A stretch of 64,000 nt of DNA, taken from positions 186,001 to 250,000 of the forward strand of contig JADJNY010000015.1 in NCBI GenBank assembly GCA_016714045.1. The letters run 5' to 3'. The position numbers were made by a program, and so were the translations under genes. Position 1 is the first letter of the stretch. The number at the start of each line of letters is the position of its first letter. Shown here in pieces: positions 25,732-34,608 of this stretch. The notes below the pieces were generated by a model. It saw nothing but the letters and a program-made list of their open reading frames with translations. It searched no databases and was not told where the DNA came from. Origin of the DNA: Planctomycetota bacterium (GTDB lineage Bacteria; Planctomycetota; UBA1135; GCA-002686595).

Positions 25732-26538
25732 CTACCAGTACGTCTCGACATGCAAGCTCCCCGGCTCTTCGATGCGGTCGAGACGGAACCCCCGCGGCTC
25801 CAAGAGCGCGCGCACGTCGCGCACCATCTCGGGGTTGCCGCAGAGGAGGACGTGGACGCGGCGCGGGTCGAGCTCCGATCCCGCGAGCTCGCGGAAGCGC
25901 TCGGGCACGAGCGTGGTCTGAACCCGGCCCGTGAGCCCGGTCCAGCGGTCCGCGGGCTCGGGGCGGGAGACGACGGGGACGTAGCGCACCTTCGGGTCGC
26001 GCGCCGCGCGGTCGGTGAGCTCGGCGCGGTACCCGAGCTCGGTCGGACGGCGAACGCCGTGGACGACGGTCGCGCGCGCCCAGCGGTCGCTCGCCGGAGA
26101 GGCGCGCAACATGGACACGTACGGCGCGAGCCCGGTGCCGGTCGCAACGAGCACGAGCTCCGCTACGGCGGGCACCCGCGCCAGCGTGAAGAACCCCTTC
26201 GGCTCGGGGTCCATCCACACGCGATCACCGGGCCGGAGCTGCCACAGGAGCGGCGTGAACCGGCCCTCCGGGACCCGCGCGACGTAGAACTCGGCCTCGC
26301 GCCGGTCGGTCGGCGCGCTCGCGATCGAGTACGAGCGCCGATGGAGCCGCACGCGGCCGGGGCGCGCGCTCGCGGGACCCACGGGCTCGCTGCCGGGTTC
26401 CATCGGCAGCCCGAGCTGGACGAACTGCCCGGGCTCGAACGCGCCGAGTTCGCCCCGATCCGGCCGCACGCGGAGCACGGCGAGCCGGTCGTCGAGCCGC
26501 TCGAAGGCGGTCAGCGTGGCGTTGAGCGGGTCGGACAT
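25732..26538 (-). CDS. fpr: ferredoxin/flavodoxin-NADP+ reductase
   Basis: 268 residues, plant-type FNR fold. The FAD-binding barrel has the R-x-Y-S motif in 'HRRSYSIASAP' (near 68-78) and the 'GPLLWQLRPGDRVW'-like region; the NADP domain has 'ATGTGLAPYVSML' and 'LLCGNPEMV'. The C-terminus ends 'HVETYW', the short aromatic-tail type of bacterial Fpr enzymes. It transfers electrons between NADPH and ferredoxin or flavodoxin in the cytoplasm. The lipoprotein gene follows 61 bp downstream in the same direction. The length matches the family (about 255-270 residues). Confidence 0.93.
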   Translation of the reverse strand: MSDPLNATLTAFERLDDRLAVLRVRPDRGELGAFEPGQFVQLGLPMEPGSEPVGPASARPGRVRLHRRSYSIASAPTDRREAEFYVARVPEGRFTPLLWQLRPGDRVWMDPEPKGFFTLARVPAVAELVLVATGTGLAPYVSMLRASPASDRWARATVVHGVRRPTELGYRAELTDRAARDPKVRYVPVVSRPEPADRWTGLTGRVQTTLVPERFRELAGSELDPRRVHVLLCGNPEMVRDVRALLEPRGFRLDRIEEPGSLHVETYW

Positions 26539-27044
26539 GGTGAGGAGCGCATCCTCGCCCGCGCGGCGCTCGCCGTCGAGCCTCGAGGGTCCGCGCGGCG
26601 CGGACGTGTCGAGTCGAGCGCGTCGGCGCGGAGGAGTCGATCGCTTCGCTGCGGAGGAGTCGATCGCTTCGCTGCGGAGGGGTCGAGCGCGGCGGCGCGG
26701 ACGAGGCGAGCGCGGCGGCGCGGGCTGGACCGGGTCGCGCGAGAGGGAGCGCGAGCTCGAACTGGCTCACACGCGGTGAGCGCGCGCCGAGCGACTCCGC
26801 GCGCGCTCGCACACGCCCTCCTCCCGCTCGCTCCACCTCGCAGTCGCACGCGTGAGACCGCGCGCGGATCGGCGCGCTGCGCGCTTCCTCGGGACCTGCG
26901 CATCGCTAGAATCCGGCCCGCTCGATCCCTGGCGCGCGCTCGCAACGCGCGCCGACCTCCGCGCCGCCGCTCGTCCACCTCCTGCGCACGTCCGTGCCGG
27001 GGAGCGGTGTCGTCGCGCCGAGGCTCCCGAACGCCGAAGCCCGC
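26539..27044. other. 506-bp divergent intergenic region with a minisatellite
   Basis: Lies between divergent fpr and a secreted-protein gene. The left quarter holds a 23-bp tandem repeat annotated separately. The rest is Arg/Ala-coding-like GC-rich DNA with no protein-like frame, hairpin or promoter I would defend; it must nevertheless contain the two divergent promoters. Confidence 0.5.
26598..26722. repeat. about 23-bp tandem repeat, five degenerate copies
   Basis: Two adjacent copies of gcggaggagtcgatcgcttc-gct are identical (26628-26650 and 26651-26673). Flanking units drift (gcgcggacgtgtcgag..., gcggaggggtcgagcgcggcg, gcgcggacgaggcgagcgcgg). It starts 60 bp upstream of the fpr start. 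Confidence 0.7.
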
Positions 27045-28613
27045 ATGCACCGCACCCTTCGCTGCTTCGTCCTCCCGCTCCTCCTGGCGCACGCCGCGCG
27101 CGCGTCGTCGAACTGGGAGCTCGTCGGTTCCGCTGGACTCAGCGACGGCTCGGGCATCTGCTGCCAGATCGAAGTCGCGCGCGACGGCACGCCGTACGTC
27201 GCGTTCCAGGACCAGAGCACGCCGTCGATCCGCTGCAGCGTGCTCGAGTACCGCGGCGGCGCGTGGAGCTACGTCGGCGGCAAGGCGAACGCGAGCAACG
27301 GACAAGCTTGGTACAACAAGCTCGCGTTCGACACGTCGGACCGCGTGTACCTCGCGTGCCGCGACTACGCCGCGAGCGGCCGCATCAGCGTGCGCACGTT
27401 CGATCCCGCGCTCGGCTTCTGGACGAACGTCGGCCCCGGCGGCTCGAGCGCGGGCGAAGCGCACTACACGGACATCGCCATCGCGCCCGATGGAACGCCG
27501 ACGGTCGTGTACGCCGACCGCACGACCACGCCCGCGGACGAAGCGACCGCGCTCGCGTTCAGGAACGGCGCCTGGCAGTGGCTCGGCGCGCCCGGGTTCT
27601 CCGGAGCGGGAGCGGGCTACCCGAGCCTCGACGTCGACGCGCAAAGCGTCGTCTACGCGGCCTTCGCCGACGCGAACCAACCCGACACCGCGACCATGAC
27701 GGGCAAGGCGACGGTGATGCGCTTCGACCCCGCGAGCGGCGCGTGGAGCGTCGTCGGCACGCCGGGTTTCTCGCCGCACGGAGCGCTCAATCTGACGCTC
27801 GCGGTCGACCGCGCGGGCGCGCCGTGGGTCGCGTACTACCGCTGGCACGCCGAGGTGGTGGTGATGCGCTTCGACGGGGCCGCCTGGCAGCGCGTCGGCG
27901 GCTCGGCGTCGGGCGGCGACGCGCCCGAGGTGCAGACCGAGTCGTGGCGGCAGTGGCTCTCGCTCGACTTCGACAGCCAGAACGCGCCCTACGTCGCCTA
28001 CCAGCGCTACCTCGACGGCAACCGCGCCGCGGTCCGGCGCTTCGACGGGACGCGTTGGAGCGCGGTGGGCAACGTGGGCTTCAGCGCGGGCGCCGCGGAC
28101 TACCTCGCGATGGCGATCGGACCCGACGACGTCCCGTACGTCGTCTTCCGCGACGCCGCGACGTTCCAGCGCGTCACCGTGATGCGCTACGCGCCGTCGC
28201 CGCTCGCGTACTGCAGTGCGGTGGTCAACTCCCTCGGCTGCACGCCGGAGCTTCTGGCGACGGGGATCCCGAGCCTTTCGGGCACCGACCCGATCTGGAT
28301 CACGGCGACGAACATCGTGTCGCACCGCACGGGGCTCCTGCTCTACAGCGACGGCCCCGATCGCACGCCGTTCCAAGGCGGGTTCCTCTGCGTGCGCGCG
28401 CCGTTCCGCCGCGGTGGGATCTCGGACTCGGGCGGGACGGGGTCGCACGACTGCAGCGGCGTGCTCGAGCGCGACCTGGGGCCGTTCCTGCGCTCACCTG
28501 TCGCCGGGTTCACGCCGGGCGAGCACGTGTTCGCGCAGTACTACTACCGCGATCTGCAGAGCGCCGCCGGCGTGGGTTTGACCGGCGGCGTGCGCGTCGA
28601 ACTCCTGCCCTGA
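27045..28613 (+). CDS. secreted beta-propeller-like protein with planctomycete C-terminal module
   Basis: 522 residues: signal peptide (MHRTLRCFVLPLLLAHAARA), then about six repeats of the form 'W.YVG...ASNGQAWYNKLAFDTSDRVYLACRD' / 'IAIAPDGTPTVVYAD', typical of sialidase/BNR-like beta-propeller blades. The last about 130 residues ('YCSAVVNSLGCTPELL', 'GIPSLSGTDPIWITATNIV', 'SGGTGSHDCSG', 'FAQYYYRD') are homologous to the end of the 9929 gene product. Probably secreted or surface-bound; binding or hydrolytic role unknown. The ATG at 27045 gives a normal signal peptide. It converges with the gene at 28651, with a small GC hairpin between. Confidence 0.87.
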   Translation: MHRTLRCFVLPLLLAHAARASSNWELVGSAGLSDGSGICCQIEVARDGTPYVAFQDQSTPSIRCSVLEYRGGAWSYVGGKANASNGQAWYNKLAFDTSDRVYLACRDYAASGRISVRTFDPALGFWTNVGPGGSSAGEAHYTDIAIAPDGTPTVVYADRTTTPADEATALAFRNGAWQWLGAPGFSGAGAGYPSLDVDAQSVVYAAFADANQPDTATMTGKATVMRFDPASGAWSVVGTPGFSPHGALNLTLAVDRAGAPWVAYYRWHAEVVVMRFDGAAWQRVGGSASGGDAPEVQTESWRQWLSLDFDSQNAPYVAYQRYLDGNRAAVRRFDGTRWSAVGNVGFSAGAADYLAMAIGPDDVPYVVFRDAATFQRVTVMRYAPSPLAYCSAVVNSLGCTPELLATGIPSLSGTDPIWITATNIVSHRTGLLLYSDGPDRTPFQGGFLCVRAPFRRGGISDSGGTGSHDCSGVLERDLGPFLRSPVAGFTPGEHVFAQYYYRDLQSAAGVGLTGGVRVELLP

Positions 28614-28617
28614 CCCG

Positions 28618-28633
28618 GGCGCGTCGGCGCGCC
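28618..28633. terminator. short GC hairpin between convergent genes
   Basis: Stem ggcgcg / cgcgcc (28618-28623 with 28628-28633) around tcgg, five bases after the stop of the plus-strand gene and before the stop of the minus-strand gene at 28651. No T-tract, as is common in very GC-rich genomes, so the terminator call is weak. Confidence 0.35.
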
Positions 28634-28650
28634 TTCGAACGGGATCGGGC

Positions 28651-30384
28651 TCAGCGCGGCAACCGGACGACGCGGGTGCGGCCGGGTAGGACCTCGAAGC
28701 GTTCGACTCGTTCCGCGCGGTCCGCCTCGCTCGTGAGGACATGGAGCGTGTACGCGCCGGCCTGCAGGTCGACGCGGAAGCGTCCGCGCGCGCGGAACGC
28801 GCCGAGCACGAGCGGCGGATCCGTGTCGGCGGTCTCGAGTCGGCACTCGGCCGCGCCGTAGCGCGCCGGGAGCTCGACGACGACCGGCGTGAGCCCTTCG
28901 AGCGCGACGACGCCGAGGTCGAGCTCGTCGCCGGGCGCGAGCTCGAACTCCGTCGGGTGGAGGGCGGCGTGACGTCCCGCGGCGTTCACCCACAGCCGGT
29001 ACGAGCCCGGCGGGAGGCCCTCCGCCCGGTGGGCGTCGAGCGCGGGATCGAACTCGACCCACTGCGCGCGATCGCCGGAGACGGGCTCGAGCCGCACGTC
29101 GGCGTCGTCGACCAGGCTGCCGAACGCATCGACGACGCGGAACACGAGGGTCGAGCGCTCGCTCGGAGTCCACGGCGCGTCGAACTCGTCGCGCGCCTCG
29201 GGCCAGAAGCCGCGCACGCCGTCGAACGGGAGCCCGCCGACCGCGTCCGGCGCGACGAGGTCGAGCCCGAGCATCGTCGCGGGGACGTTGGGCACGGTGA
29301 AGCGTCCCTCCGCGTCCGTGATCGCCGTGTCCGCCCAAGGGCTCTTCGCGCCGGTGTCGAAGAGCTCGACGCGCCAACCGGCGAGCGGGCGGCCGAGCGC
29401 ATCGCGCCAGCGACCGTGGAGCTCGCGTCCGCGCTGGAGCGAAGGGCGCAGGAGCTGGAACGGCTCGACCCCGGCGCCGAGCTCGGTCTCGTAGCGGCCG
29501 AGTTCGCCGCCGCCGACGGACACGTGGGCGCCGTCGCGCGGGAGCGGGCCGAGCGTGAACGCGCCGTCGGCGTGCGAACGGGTCGAGAGCTCGAACTCGA
29601 GCTCGGGCGAGCTCGCCCGCACGCGCGCGCCCGCCACGGGATCACCGTCGGGCTCGCGCACGACGCCGCCGACGTGGACCTGGGGAACGTCCGCGGGCAC
29701 GGTCGACGACACGGCGCGGGTCGCGCCGGGGAAGCTCCAGCCCGTCGGAAGCTCGATCGGCTCGCCGGGGAGCGCCGCGACGTCGCTCGGGAAGCGCAGG
29801 AGGCCGTCCTCGTCGAGCCGCGCGCGGAGCTCGGGCCCGGGCGGCGTGCTGGCGCTCGGTCGAGCGCCGCCGCGCAGCTCGATCGCGGCCGCGAACGGGC
29901 GTGTGGTCAGCTCGGCGAGGCGCAGGCTCGACGCGCCCAGCTCCGGGTGCGACGCCGCGAACGCGACCCGCATCGACTCCCGCGCCGCGCGCCATTGCAC
30001 GCGCAACCGGCCGCGCGCATCCGTCGTGCCCACCCGAGCGATCGGGTGCGGCCAGGGCGCGAGCCGGACCTCGGCCCCGGGGAGCGGCTGGTCGTCCGCG
30101 TCCAGGACCCACAGCTCGAACGTGTACAGGGTGCCCGTCGCGTCCCGCGTGCTCGGGGACGACCTGGCGGCGCTCGCGGGCGCGGTCCGTGCGGCGGAGC
30201 GCCGGGCGCTGGTCTCGCCCGCGCTCGAGAGGGCTTCTTGCTCGGGCTCGCGCTCGGGCGCCGGGGCGCCGGGGTGCGCGACGCTCGCCGCGGCGGACGA
30301 CGAGGCGGGCGACGAAGCGAGCTCGAGCAGCGTGACCGCCGCGGCGAGACCGACGGCGAACCAGGGGAGGACCTTGGAGCTCAT
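28651..30384 (-). CDS. membrane-anchored carboxypeptidase-regulatory-like repeat protein
   Basis: 577 residues: one N-terminal membrane segment (MSSKVLPWFAVGLAAAVTLL), a Ser/Ala/Pro/Glu-rich linker to about residue 85, then successive beta-sandwich repeats with the carboxypeptidase-regulatory-like pattern 'LDADDQPLPGAEVRLAPW...TDARGRLRVQW', 'VVREPDGDPVAGARVRASS...HADGAFTLGPLP', 'DALGRPLAGWRVELFDTG...TDAEGRFTVPNVP'. These domains serve as structural or adhesive modules in exported proteins. It is related in design to the 61389 gene product and to the decayed gene at 13507-14758. The start at 30384 was chosen for the membrane segment. Confidence 0.85.
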   Translation of the reverse strand: MSSKVLPWFAVGLAAAVTLLELASSPASSSAAASVAHPGAPAPEREPEQEALSSAGETSARRSAARTAPASAARSSPSTRDATGTLYTFELWVLDADDQPLPGAEVRLAPWPHPIARVGTTDARGRLRVQWRAARESMRVAFAASHPELGASSLRLAELTTRPFAAAIELRGGARPSASTPPGPELRARLDEDGLLRFPSDVAALPGEPIELPTGWSFPGATRAVSSTVPADVPQVHVGGVVREPDGDPVAGARVRASSPELEFELSTRSHADGAFTLGPLPRDGAHVSVGGGELGRYETELGAGVEPFQLLRPSLQRGRELHGRWRDALGRPLAGWRVELFDTGAKSPWADTAITDAEGRFTVPNVPATMLGLDLVAPDAVGGLPFDGVRGFWPEARDEFDAPWTPSERSTLVFRVVDAFGSLVDDADVRLEPVSGDRAQWVEFDPALDAHRAEGLPPGSYRLWVNAAGRHAALHPTEFELAPGDELDLGVVALEGLTPVVVELPARYGAAECRLETADTDPPLVLGAFRARGRFRVDLQAGAYTLHVLTSEADRAERVERFEVLPGRTRVVRLPR

Positions 30385-30507
30385 GGCGCGCGTGGGACTC
30401 CGGGATGGGAGGGCGCGCACGGACGCGACCGCGCCCGGCGTCTTCCCCGGAACTCCGAGGAAGCCGCCGGGCGCGAGGCGGAAGGGCGAGCGGACGTGGA
30501 GCCGGGA

Positions 30508-30705
30508 TCAGCTCCCCCGCTTGCCGCCCTTGCGACGTTTCACGGCCTCCCGCAGCAGGAACTCGATGTGCGCGTTCAGGCTGCGCAGGTCCTGGTTCGC
30601 CCACTCCCGCAGCTCCTCCATCAGCTCGGGAGGCATGCGGAGCAGGAACGGCTTGCGATCCGGGGGCTCGTCGTCCGCCGGGGAACGCGCATCGCGCCGG
30701 ACCAT
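30508..30705 (-). CDS. Arc-like ribbon-helix-helix protein
   Basis: 65 residues: 'RKPFLLRMPPELMEELREWANQDLRSLNAHIEFLLREAVKRRKG' fits the Arc/MetJ ribbon-helix-helix fold, with a beta strand (FLLRMP) followed by two helices. Such proteins bind DNA as dimers. It lies 10 bp downstream of an SPFH-domain gene on the same strand, a pairing I recall in many bacterial genomes. It may autoregulate the pair or serve as a cytoplasmic partner of the SPFH assembly. Confidence 0.85.
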   Translation of the reverse strand: MVRRDARSPADDEPPDRKPFLLRMPPELMEELREWANQDLRSLNAHIEFLLREAVKRRKGGKRGS

Positions 30706-30715
30706 GGTGCACCTC

Positions 30716-31606
30716 TCAGTTGTAGAGCGAACCGGTGTTCACGACCGGCGTCGGGTTCGTATTGCCGCAGAGCACGACGAGCAGGTTGCCGACGAGCGTC
30801 GCCTTGCGCTCCTCGTCGAGCTGCACGACGTGCTTCTCGCCCAGGCGTGCGAGCGCCATCTCGACCATGCCGACGGCACCGTCGACGATCATCTGGCGCG
30901 CCGCGATGATCGCGGTGGCCTGCTGGCGCTGGAGCATCGCGTGCGCGATCTCGGGCGCGTAGGCGAGGTGCGAGAGGCGCGCCTCGAGGACCTCGATGCC
31001 CGCGAGCGAGAGCCGCTCCTGCAGTTCGTGCCGCAGTTCGCCGGCGACCTGGTCGGCGCTGCCTCGCAGGGTGGTCTGCACTTCCGACGCTTGGCCGTCG
31101 TCGTACGGGTGGCGGCTCGCGACGAGGCGCACGGCGGATTCGCCCTGGACCTCGACGAAGTGCTCGAAGTTCTCGACGTCGAAGAGCGCCTGCGCGGTGT
31201 CGCGCACTTGCCAGACGACGACGACCGCGATCTCGATCGGGTTGCCGAGCAGGTCGTTCACCTTGAGCGTCTTGCCGTTCAGGTTGTGAGCGCGCATCGA
31301 GATCTTCTTCTTGCTCGTGAACGGGTTCGTCCAATAGAAGCCCGGCGTCCGCACCGTGCCGCGGTACTTGCCGAACAAGACGAGCGCGCGGCCGAGGTTC
31401 GGCTCGACCACGAAGAAGCCGGGGAGCAGGAGCACGAACAGGATCACGAGGGCGATGCCCCCGAGGACCGGCCCGGGTTGGGGACGCGGGCCCGTCGATA
31501 CGAACGACGCGACGGACCCGGCGAGGACCCCCAATGCGACGACGAGCATCAGGTAGCCGTTGAAGGGGTTGAACGAGGTTTCGTTGGTGGGATTGCGAGA
31601 CTGCAT
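30716..31606 (-). CDS. SPFH/band-7 (prohibitin/stomatin-like) membrane protein
   Basis: 296 residues. Two N-terminal hydrophobic segments (about 18-36 and 48-66) are followed by an SPFH domain: 'GFFVVEPNLGRALVLFGKYRGTVRTPGFYWTNPF', 'NDLLGNPIEIAVVVVWQVRDTAQALFDVENFEHFV', 'SLAGIEVLEARLSHLAYAPEIAHAMLQRQQA'. The C-terminal helix probably oligomerises. Family members form large ring or cage assemblies on the inner membrane and organise lipid domains or protect proteases. It is co-directional with the Arc-like gene, 10 bp apart, and divergent from the receptor-like kinase gene. Confidence 0.92.
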   Translation of the reverse strand: MQSRNPTNETSFNPFNGYLMLVVALGVLAGSVASFVSTGPRPQPGPVLGGIALVILFVLLLPGFFVVEPNLGRALVLFGKYRGTVRTPGFYWTNPFTSKKKISMRAHNLNGKTLKVNDLLGNPIEIAVVVVWQVRDTAQALFDVENFEHFVEVQGESAVRLVASRHPYDDGQASEVQTTLRGSADQVAGELRHELQERLSLAGIEVLEARLSHLAYAPEIAHAMLQRQQATAIIAARQMIVDGAVGMVEMALARLGEKHVVQLDEERKATLVGNLLVVLCGNTNPTPVVNTGSLYN

Positions 31607-31740
31607 GTTGGTTTCCTGGGGGGGGCGACCGCCGCCCGCTGCCTGCTACTGCGATGATATCACTCCGATATTCGACCGCCAGCCCGATTCTCCAGCAGTC
31701 CGAGTCGACCCGGGCCCACGCATGTGCATAGAATCCCCGC

Positions 31741-34557
31741 GTGCTCCGGCCCGAAGACGAGACGCTCCCCAGGCGTGCAGGCGGTTTCGAGCTGGTCCGC
31801 CTGCTCGGCCGCGGCGGCATGGGCGTCGTCTACGAAGCCCGCGAGCTCGCTTCCGGGCGCCGGGTCGCGCTCAAGCTGCTGCTCGCCGACCTCGCGCTGT
31901 CCGAGGAGGCGTTCGAGCGTTTCCGCCGCGAGGCCCGCGTCGCCGCGTCGATCTCCGACTCGCGCTGCGTGTTCGTCTACGGCGCGTACCAGATCGAGGG
32001 CGCGCCCGCCATCTCGATGGAGCTCGTCGGCGGCGAGACGCTCGAACACCGCATCGCGCGCGGCGAGCCGATCCCGATCGAGACGGCGGTGCGCTGGACG
32101 ATCGAGCTGCTCGAAGGGCTCGAAGCCGCGGCGATGGCCGGCGTCGTCCACCGCGACGTGAAGCCGTCGAACTGCTTCCTCACGGCCGATGGCCACGTCA
32201 AGGTCGGCGACTTCGGCCTGGCGCGCACGCTCGAAGCGGACCTGCGCCTCACGCACACGGGCCAGTTCCTCGGCTCGCCGCTGTATGCGCCGCCGGAGCA
32301 GGTCAAGGGCCGCGCGGTCGATCAGCGCAGCGACCTGTACTCGTGCGGAGCCACGCTCTACGCGCTGCTCACCGGCCGCGCGCCGCACGCGGGAAGCAAC
32401 TTCGGCGAAGTGCTCGCGAACATCCTCTCCGAGACGCCCGCGTCGCCGCGCGAGCTCCGGCCCGAGGTACCGCGCGGGCTCGCGCGGATCGTGCTCAAAG
32501 CGCTCGAGCGCGACCCGAAGAAGCGCTACCAGACGCACGCGGAGATGCGCGCGGCGCTCGCGGCGTACGTCTCGAACAGCTCGGTGCCCGGGAGCCCGCT
32601 GCGGCGCGGCGCCGCCTTCGTGATCGACTTCGGCCTGAGCTCGCTGGTCGCGGCGCTCGCGATCGAAGTGCTCGCGTGGTGCGGCGTCAACGTCGCGGAG
32701 ATGCCGGCGAGCGCAGGCGGACGTTTCGCGAACCCCGGCATCGACGCGCTCGTGACGCTCGCGCCGCTCTTGTGGTTCGCCGGGTTCGAGGCCGCGCGCG
32801 GAGCCACTCCGGGGAAGTGGTTGTTGGGACTCAGCGTCGTCGGACCGCGGTCGGGGCGCGCGGCGCGGTTCGCTGCGTTGCTGCGCGCCTTCGTGTTCTT
32901 CGCGCCGACGATCCTGCTCGAAGCGGGCTCGCGCGTGTTCGAGCTCCGCTTCGCCACGCACGGCAGCGTGATCGTGCCGATCGAATTCGCGCTCGCGGCG
33001 GGGATGCTCGTCACGTTGCGGTCCAGGAACGGCTGGCGCGGCGTGCACGAGCTCGTTTCGGGCACGCGCACGATCCAACGCCGGCACCCCTTCGCGAGCA
33101 CGGCGCGCTCGGCGCCTCCGCCCGCGGCGCCGCTCGCGACGTACGCCGGGATGCCCGCGCGCGTCGGCGGTTACGTCGTCGAAGGTGCCGTCGGGCGCTC
33201 GCCCTTCGGCGTGATGCTCCAGGCGCGCGATTCGGCGCTCGATCGCAGCGTGTGGGTGCTCGAACTCGACCCGGGCCGCGACGCCGTCCCCGAGGAGCGG
33301 CGGATGCTCGCGCGCTCCGGGCGCATCCGCTGGCTCGACGCGCTCGAATCGGAGGGCCGGCGCTACGAAGTGTTCGAGGATCCGGGCGGCGCGAGCCTGC
33401 TCGCGTGCACGGCGCGCGGCGTCGAGCTCTCGTACACGACGCTCCTTCGACTGCTCGGATCGCTCGCGCAGGAGCTGCGCGAAGCGGGCGGGGAGCGCGT
33501 CTCGCTCCATCAGCTCTGGATCGACCGGTCGTGGAACCTGCGCGTGCTCGATGCGGCCGCTGGCGCCGAGCCGGGCCCCCCGCTCGCGCCGATGGAGCTC
33601 CTCGTCGCGACCGCGAAGGCGATGCTGCCGAACGGCTGCGTGCTCCCGCGCGACCTCCCCGAGCACGCGGAACCCGTCGCCCGCCGCCTCTTCGGACTCG
33701 AGCCGCCGTTCGCGACGGTCGACGACGTGCGCACGGCGCTGCGCGCGCTCGAGCTGCGTCCCGTGATCGTGCCGCGGCGTACGCGCGCGCTCCAGATCGC
33801 GCTCGGCACGGGACCGGTGGCGATCTTCGGAATGGCGACGGTCGGTATGCTGCTCTGGATCGCCGATGGGTCGAGCATGGGCGTGCAAGCGGCGCTCATG
33901 GCCCGCTCGCTCGTGACTGGCATGACGCCGGCGGTCGACGGCGAGCGGCCGGACGCGCCTGGTGTCGAAATGCGGCCGCTGACGGACACCGAACGCGCGG
34001 CGCGCGAGCTACTGATCGCCGACTGGAAGCGTAGTCACGTCGAACGCTTTATCCAGATCGATCTCACGAACGAGGAACGCGCCGTCGTCGACCACGCGTT
34101 CGAGCTGCACCCGGAGCCGACGGACGAGGAGCTCGGGCGCGCTCGGAGCGCGCGGGGACCGCTCGCGGGCACGGCCACCGCACCGTGGCGCGATTTCTCG
34201 CGAACGATGCTCGCCGTCCCGCAGATCGCCACGCTGGTGTGGGGCTTCGTCGCCATGGCGGGCGCGTTCCTGTTGCGAGGCGGCGTCACCTTCGCGCTGC
34301 TCGACCTGCGTCTGCGCGATCGCCGCGGTCGGCGTGCGAACCGCGGGTGGTGCATCCTGCGCTCGTTCCTCGCCTGGCTCGCGATCGCGCTCGTCTACGT
34401 GCTGCCCAACGTCGTCACGTACGCAGCCCTGGGAGGCGTGATCACCGTGCTGCTTCTCGCGTTCGCCGTGCACGCCTCGTTGGTCGCGGCGAGCCTCGCC
34501 GATCCGGCACGGGGGCTCGTCGACCGAGTGCTGGGGACGCGCATCGTTCCGAAATGA
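31741..34557 (+). CDS. Ser/Thr protein kinase fused to RDD membrane domain, pseudokinase and second RDD domain
   Basis: 938 residues from a GTG start. Residues 15-275 form an active-looking Hanks kinase: glycine loop 'LGRGGMGVVYEA', Lys45 in 'RVALKLLL', 'HRDVKPSNCF', 'GDFGLA', 'APPEQ', 'QRSDLYSCG'. Residues 285-445 form an RDD membrane domain ('RRGAAFVIDFGLSSLVAAL', 'ATPGKWLLGLSVV', 'GWRGVHELVSGT'). Residues 460-640 look like a second kinase fold lacking HRD/DFG residues ('GGYVVEGAVGRSPFGVML', 'SLHQLWIDRSWNLRVLD'). After further membrane segments, residues 840-938 repeat RDD-like features ('DLRLRDRRGRRANRG', 'GLVDRVLGTRIV'). Likely an envelope-sensing kinase. No linked substrate gene is evident. 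Confidence 0.9.
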   Translation: MLRPEDETLPRRAGGFELVRLLGRGGMGVVYEARELASGRRVALKLLLADLALSEEAFERFRREARVAASISDSRCVFVYGAYQIEGAPAISMELVGGETLEHRIARGEPIPIETAVRWTIELLEGLEAAAMAGVVHRDVKPSNCFLTADGHVKVGDFGLARTLEADLRLTHTGQFLGSPLYAPPEQVKGRAVDQRSDLYSCGATLYALLTGRAPHAGSNFGEVLANILSETPASPRELRPEVPRGLARIVLKALERDPKKRYQTHAEMRAALAAYVSNSSVPGSPLRRGAAFVIDFGLSSLVAALAIEVLAWCGVNVAEMPASAGGRFANPGIDALVTLAPLLWFAGFEAARGATPGKWLLGLSVVGPRSGRAARFAALLRAFVFFAPTILLEAGSRVFELRFATHGSVIVPIEFALAAGMLVTLRSRNGWRGVHELVSGTRTIQRRHPFASTARSAPPPAAPLATYAGMPARVGGYVVEGAVGRSPFGVMLQARDSALDRSVWVLELDPGRDAVPEERRMLARSGRIRWLDALESEGRRYEVFEDPGGASLLACTARGVELSYTTLLRLLGSLAQELREAGGERVSLHQLWIDRSWNLRVLDAAAGAEPGPPLAPMELLVATAKAMLPNGCVLPRDLPEHAEPVARRLFGLEPPFATVDDVRTALRALELRPVIVPRRTRALQIALGTGPVAIFGMATVGMLLWIADGSSMGVQAALMARSLVTGMTPAVDGERPDAPGVEMRPLTDTERAARELLIADWKRSHVERFIQIDLTNEERAVVDHAFELHPEPTDEELGRARSARGPLAGTATAPWRDFSRTMLAVPQIATLVWGFVAMAGAFLLRGGVTFALLDLRLRDRRGRRANRGWCILRSFLAWLAIALVYVLPNVVTYAALGGVITVLLLAFAVHASLVAASLADPARGLVDRVLGTRIVPK

Positions 34558-34583
34558 CCGCGCGCGGCGTCGGCCGCGCGCGG
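34558..34583. terminator. 10-bp GC hairpin between convergent genes
   Basis: Perfect inverted repeat ccgcgcgcgg (34558-34567 and 34574-34583) around cgtcgg, starting on the base after the kinase stop. It sits between convergent genes ending at 34557 and 34609, so it can serve both. It is followed by a pyrimidine-rich stretch (actccttcctcgttg). Confidence 0.6.
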
Positions 34584-34608
34584 ACTCCTTCCTCGTTGCG
34601 GGCGAGCC

